From: Gluconobacter cerevisiae
GTDB taxonomy: Bacteria > Pseudomonadota > Alphaproteobacteria > Acetobacterales > Acetobacteraceae
NCBI RefSeq assembly: GCF_015244675.1
Contig: NZ_JABCQO010000001.1
Span: 556,931-620,930, forward strand
Direction: 5' to 3'
DNA length: 64,000 nt
Shown here: positions 63,258 to 64,000 of the stretch, in pieces
How the letters are laid out: each line of letters begins with the position of its first letter
Position numbering within the stretch: the first letter of the stretch is position 1
Notes under the pieces: generated by a model
Told to the model about the DNA's origin: nothing
Databases searched by the model: none
The model's input: the letters and a program-made list of their open reading frames with translations, nothing else
Made by a program: the position numbers and the translations under genes

Positions 63258-63815
63258 TTATTCTGTTTTTAATACAGACCCTGCTTGAAAAGTACTCCAT
63301 TCACGTCGCAAAAGCGCATACTGCATGGTATTTTCATAAACCGGCTGGCCGTACTCGTTCTTCATGAAAGAGACAAACTCCACGAATGTCCCTTCCAAAC
63401 GCATGCCTAGCTTTTGACAGAGGCGCTGCGACGGCTGATTGGTGTCTTCGACATAAGCATAGAGACGACGTGCATGTCGTTCATCAAACAGGTAAGTGAA
63501 CAAAGCGTGCGCAGCTTCGAATGCATATCCCTGACCAGCAAAGTTGGGGTTGAAATTCCACCCTACCGAAAGGGCGTCTTCTTCTGGCATAGCAAATAGG
63601 TCGCCTATCAGCTCGTCATTCGCTTTGAGGCAAACCGCTATGTAATTATTGTCTGTGCTACGCTTCTTTGCTTCAGCTGAAGCGGCGACTTCATCAGAAA
63701 GCCTGAGCGAAAAAAAACAGCTGGATCGTGGATTATGCAGATAGGAATATAAGGCCGGACCATCCGTTTCGCGAAAATTGCGGAGAATAAGTCGTTCTGT
63801 TCTTATATTCAGCAT
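63258..63815 (-). CDS. GNAT-family N-acetyltransferase (RimJ/RimL-like)
   Basis: The 185-residue protein has the RimJ/L-type start IRTERLILRNFRETDGPALY, the acetyl-CoA loop region NPNFAGQGYAFEAAHALF and YAYVEDTNQPSQRLCQKLGMRLEG by segments. It may acetylate a ribosomal protein N-terminus, an amino acid or a drug. Base composition is more AT-rich than most of the window. It stands alone between the MFS gene and the tRNA gene. Confidence 0.88.
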   Translation of the reverse strand: MLNIRTERLILRNFRETDGPALYSYLHNPRSSCFFSLRLSDEVAASAEAKKRSTDNNYIAVCLKANDELIGDLFAMPEEDALSVGWNFNPNFAGQGYAFEAAHALFTYLFDERHARRLYAYVEDTNQPSQRLCQKLGMRLEGTFVEFVSFMKNEYGQPVYENTMQYALLRREWSTFQAGSVLKTE

Positions 63816-63841
63816 TTACGCTTTATACACATCTTGTGCAC

Positions 63842-63881
63842 AAAAAAGAAACACTCCCGGAGCTGTGCTCACGGGAGTGTC
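63842..63881 (-). terminator. Rho-independent terminator after tRNA-Met
   Basis: On the minus strand, ACACTCCCG / CGGGAGTGT arms around a 12-base loop are followed by TTCTTTTTT, about ten bases after the tRNA 3' end. Confidence 0.85.
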
Positions 63882-63889
63882 GGTATTCA

Positions 63890-63966
<77 letters not shown>

Positions 63967-64000
63967 GTGGTGTGAATGATGTTGGTTTTTTGGGTTATGT

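Overview
The window looks like chromosomal DNA of an acetic acid bacterium close to Gluconobacter (Acetobacteraceae). This is inferred from the GC-rich, alphaproteobacterial-style genes, the hopanoid-lipid transporter HpnN, the HpyO-type urate catabolism operon, the TonB-dependent receptors paired with small secreted cupins, and a palindromic intergenic repeat of a kind common in this family. No database search was possible, so every family name comes from reading translated motifs.

Layout. 1-4071 (minus) is a purine-degradation operon: urate hydroxylase candidate (hpyO), allantoinase (puuE), OHCU decarboxylase, 5-hydroxyisourate hydrolase and an NCS2 permease cut by the window edge. A LysR gene diverges from it. 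5363-8741 holds a TonB-dependent receptor, a secreted cupin and a small secreted protein. 8778-13770 has a DsbD/ScsB-type reductase and a large MscS channel. 13991-15282 is a tight three-gene cassette: two small membrane proteins, then a 246-residue protein that reads as a CdiI-like domain followed by an RNase A-like CdiA toxin domain. 15323-17397 encodes an exported YVTN beta-propeller and an exported creatininase-like protein. 17569-19747 has a DUF2721 protein and a Bcr/CflA exporter.

19937-23663 is a phosphate-starvation locus: pstS and an OprP/O-type porin diverge around recognisable Pho boxes, followed by a GlcG/HbpS protein. 23826-28571 has AsmA, UDP-glucose dehydrogenase and a sugar porter. 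28782-32217 is the sulfate-assimilation operon cysH-cysD-cysNC. 32363-38379 holds a methyltransferase and an extended phage-shock locus: pspF diverging from pspA, pspB and two toast-rack-type envelope proteins, the second ending in a PspC-like tail. 38432-40229 is an Mla-type ABC transporter pair plus a small membrane protein. Then come radA, an alginate-export-family porin containing a G10 tract, a YigZ protein, HpnN, a VOC protein, a secreted cupin and a very large TonB-dependent receptor.

52034-58885 carries a nucleoside hydrolase with DUF3297, a lipase-like lipoprotein that lacks its nucleophilic serine, an SDR oxidoreductase and an orphan RND pump. 58979-63815 is an accessory block for drug or stress handling: a TetX-like monooxygenase and MarR around twin palindromes, an ArsB-like permease, an MFS transporter and a GNAT acetyltransferase. 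It ends at an initiator tRNA-Met.

The observations I consider most worth a second look are the CdiI/RNase A fusion cassette, a sigma-54 promoter with an upstream dyad lying behind pspF and pointing antisense through it toward pspA, and the G10 tract in the porin gene.
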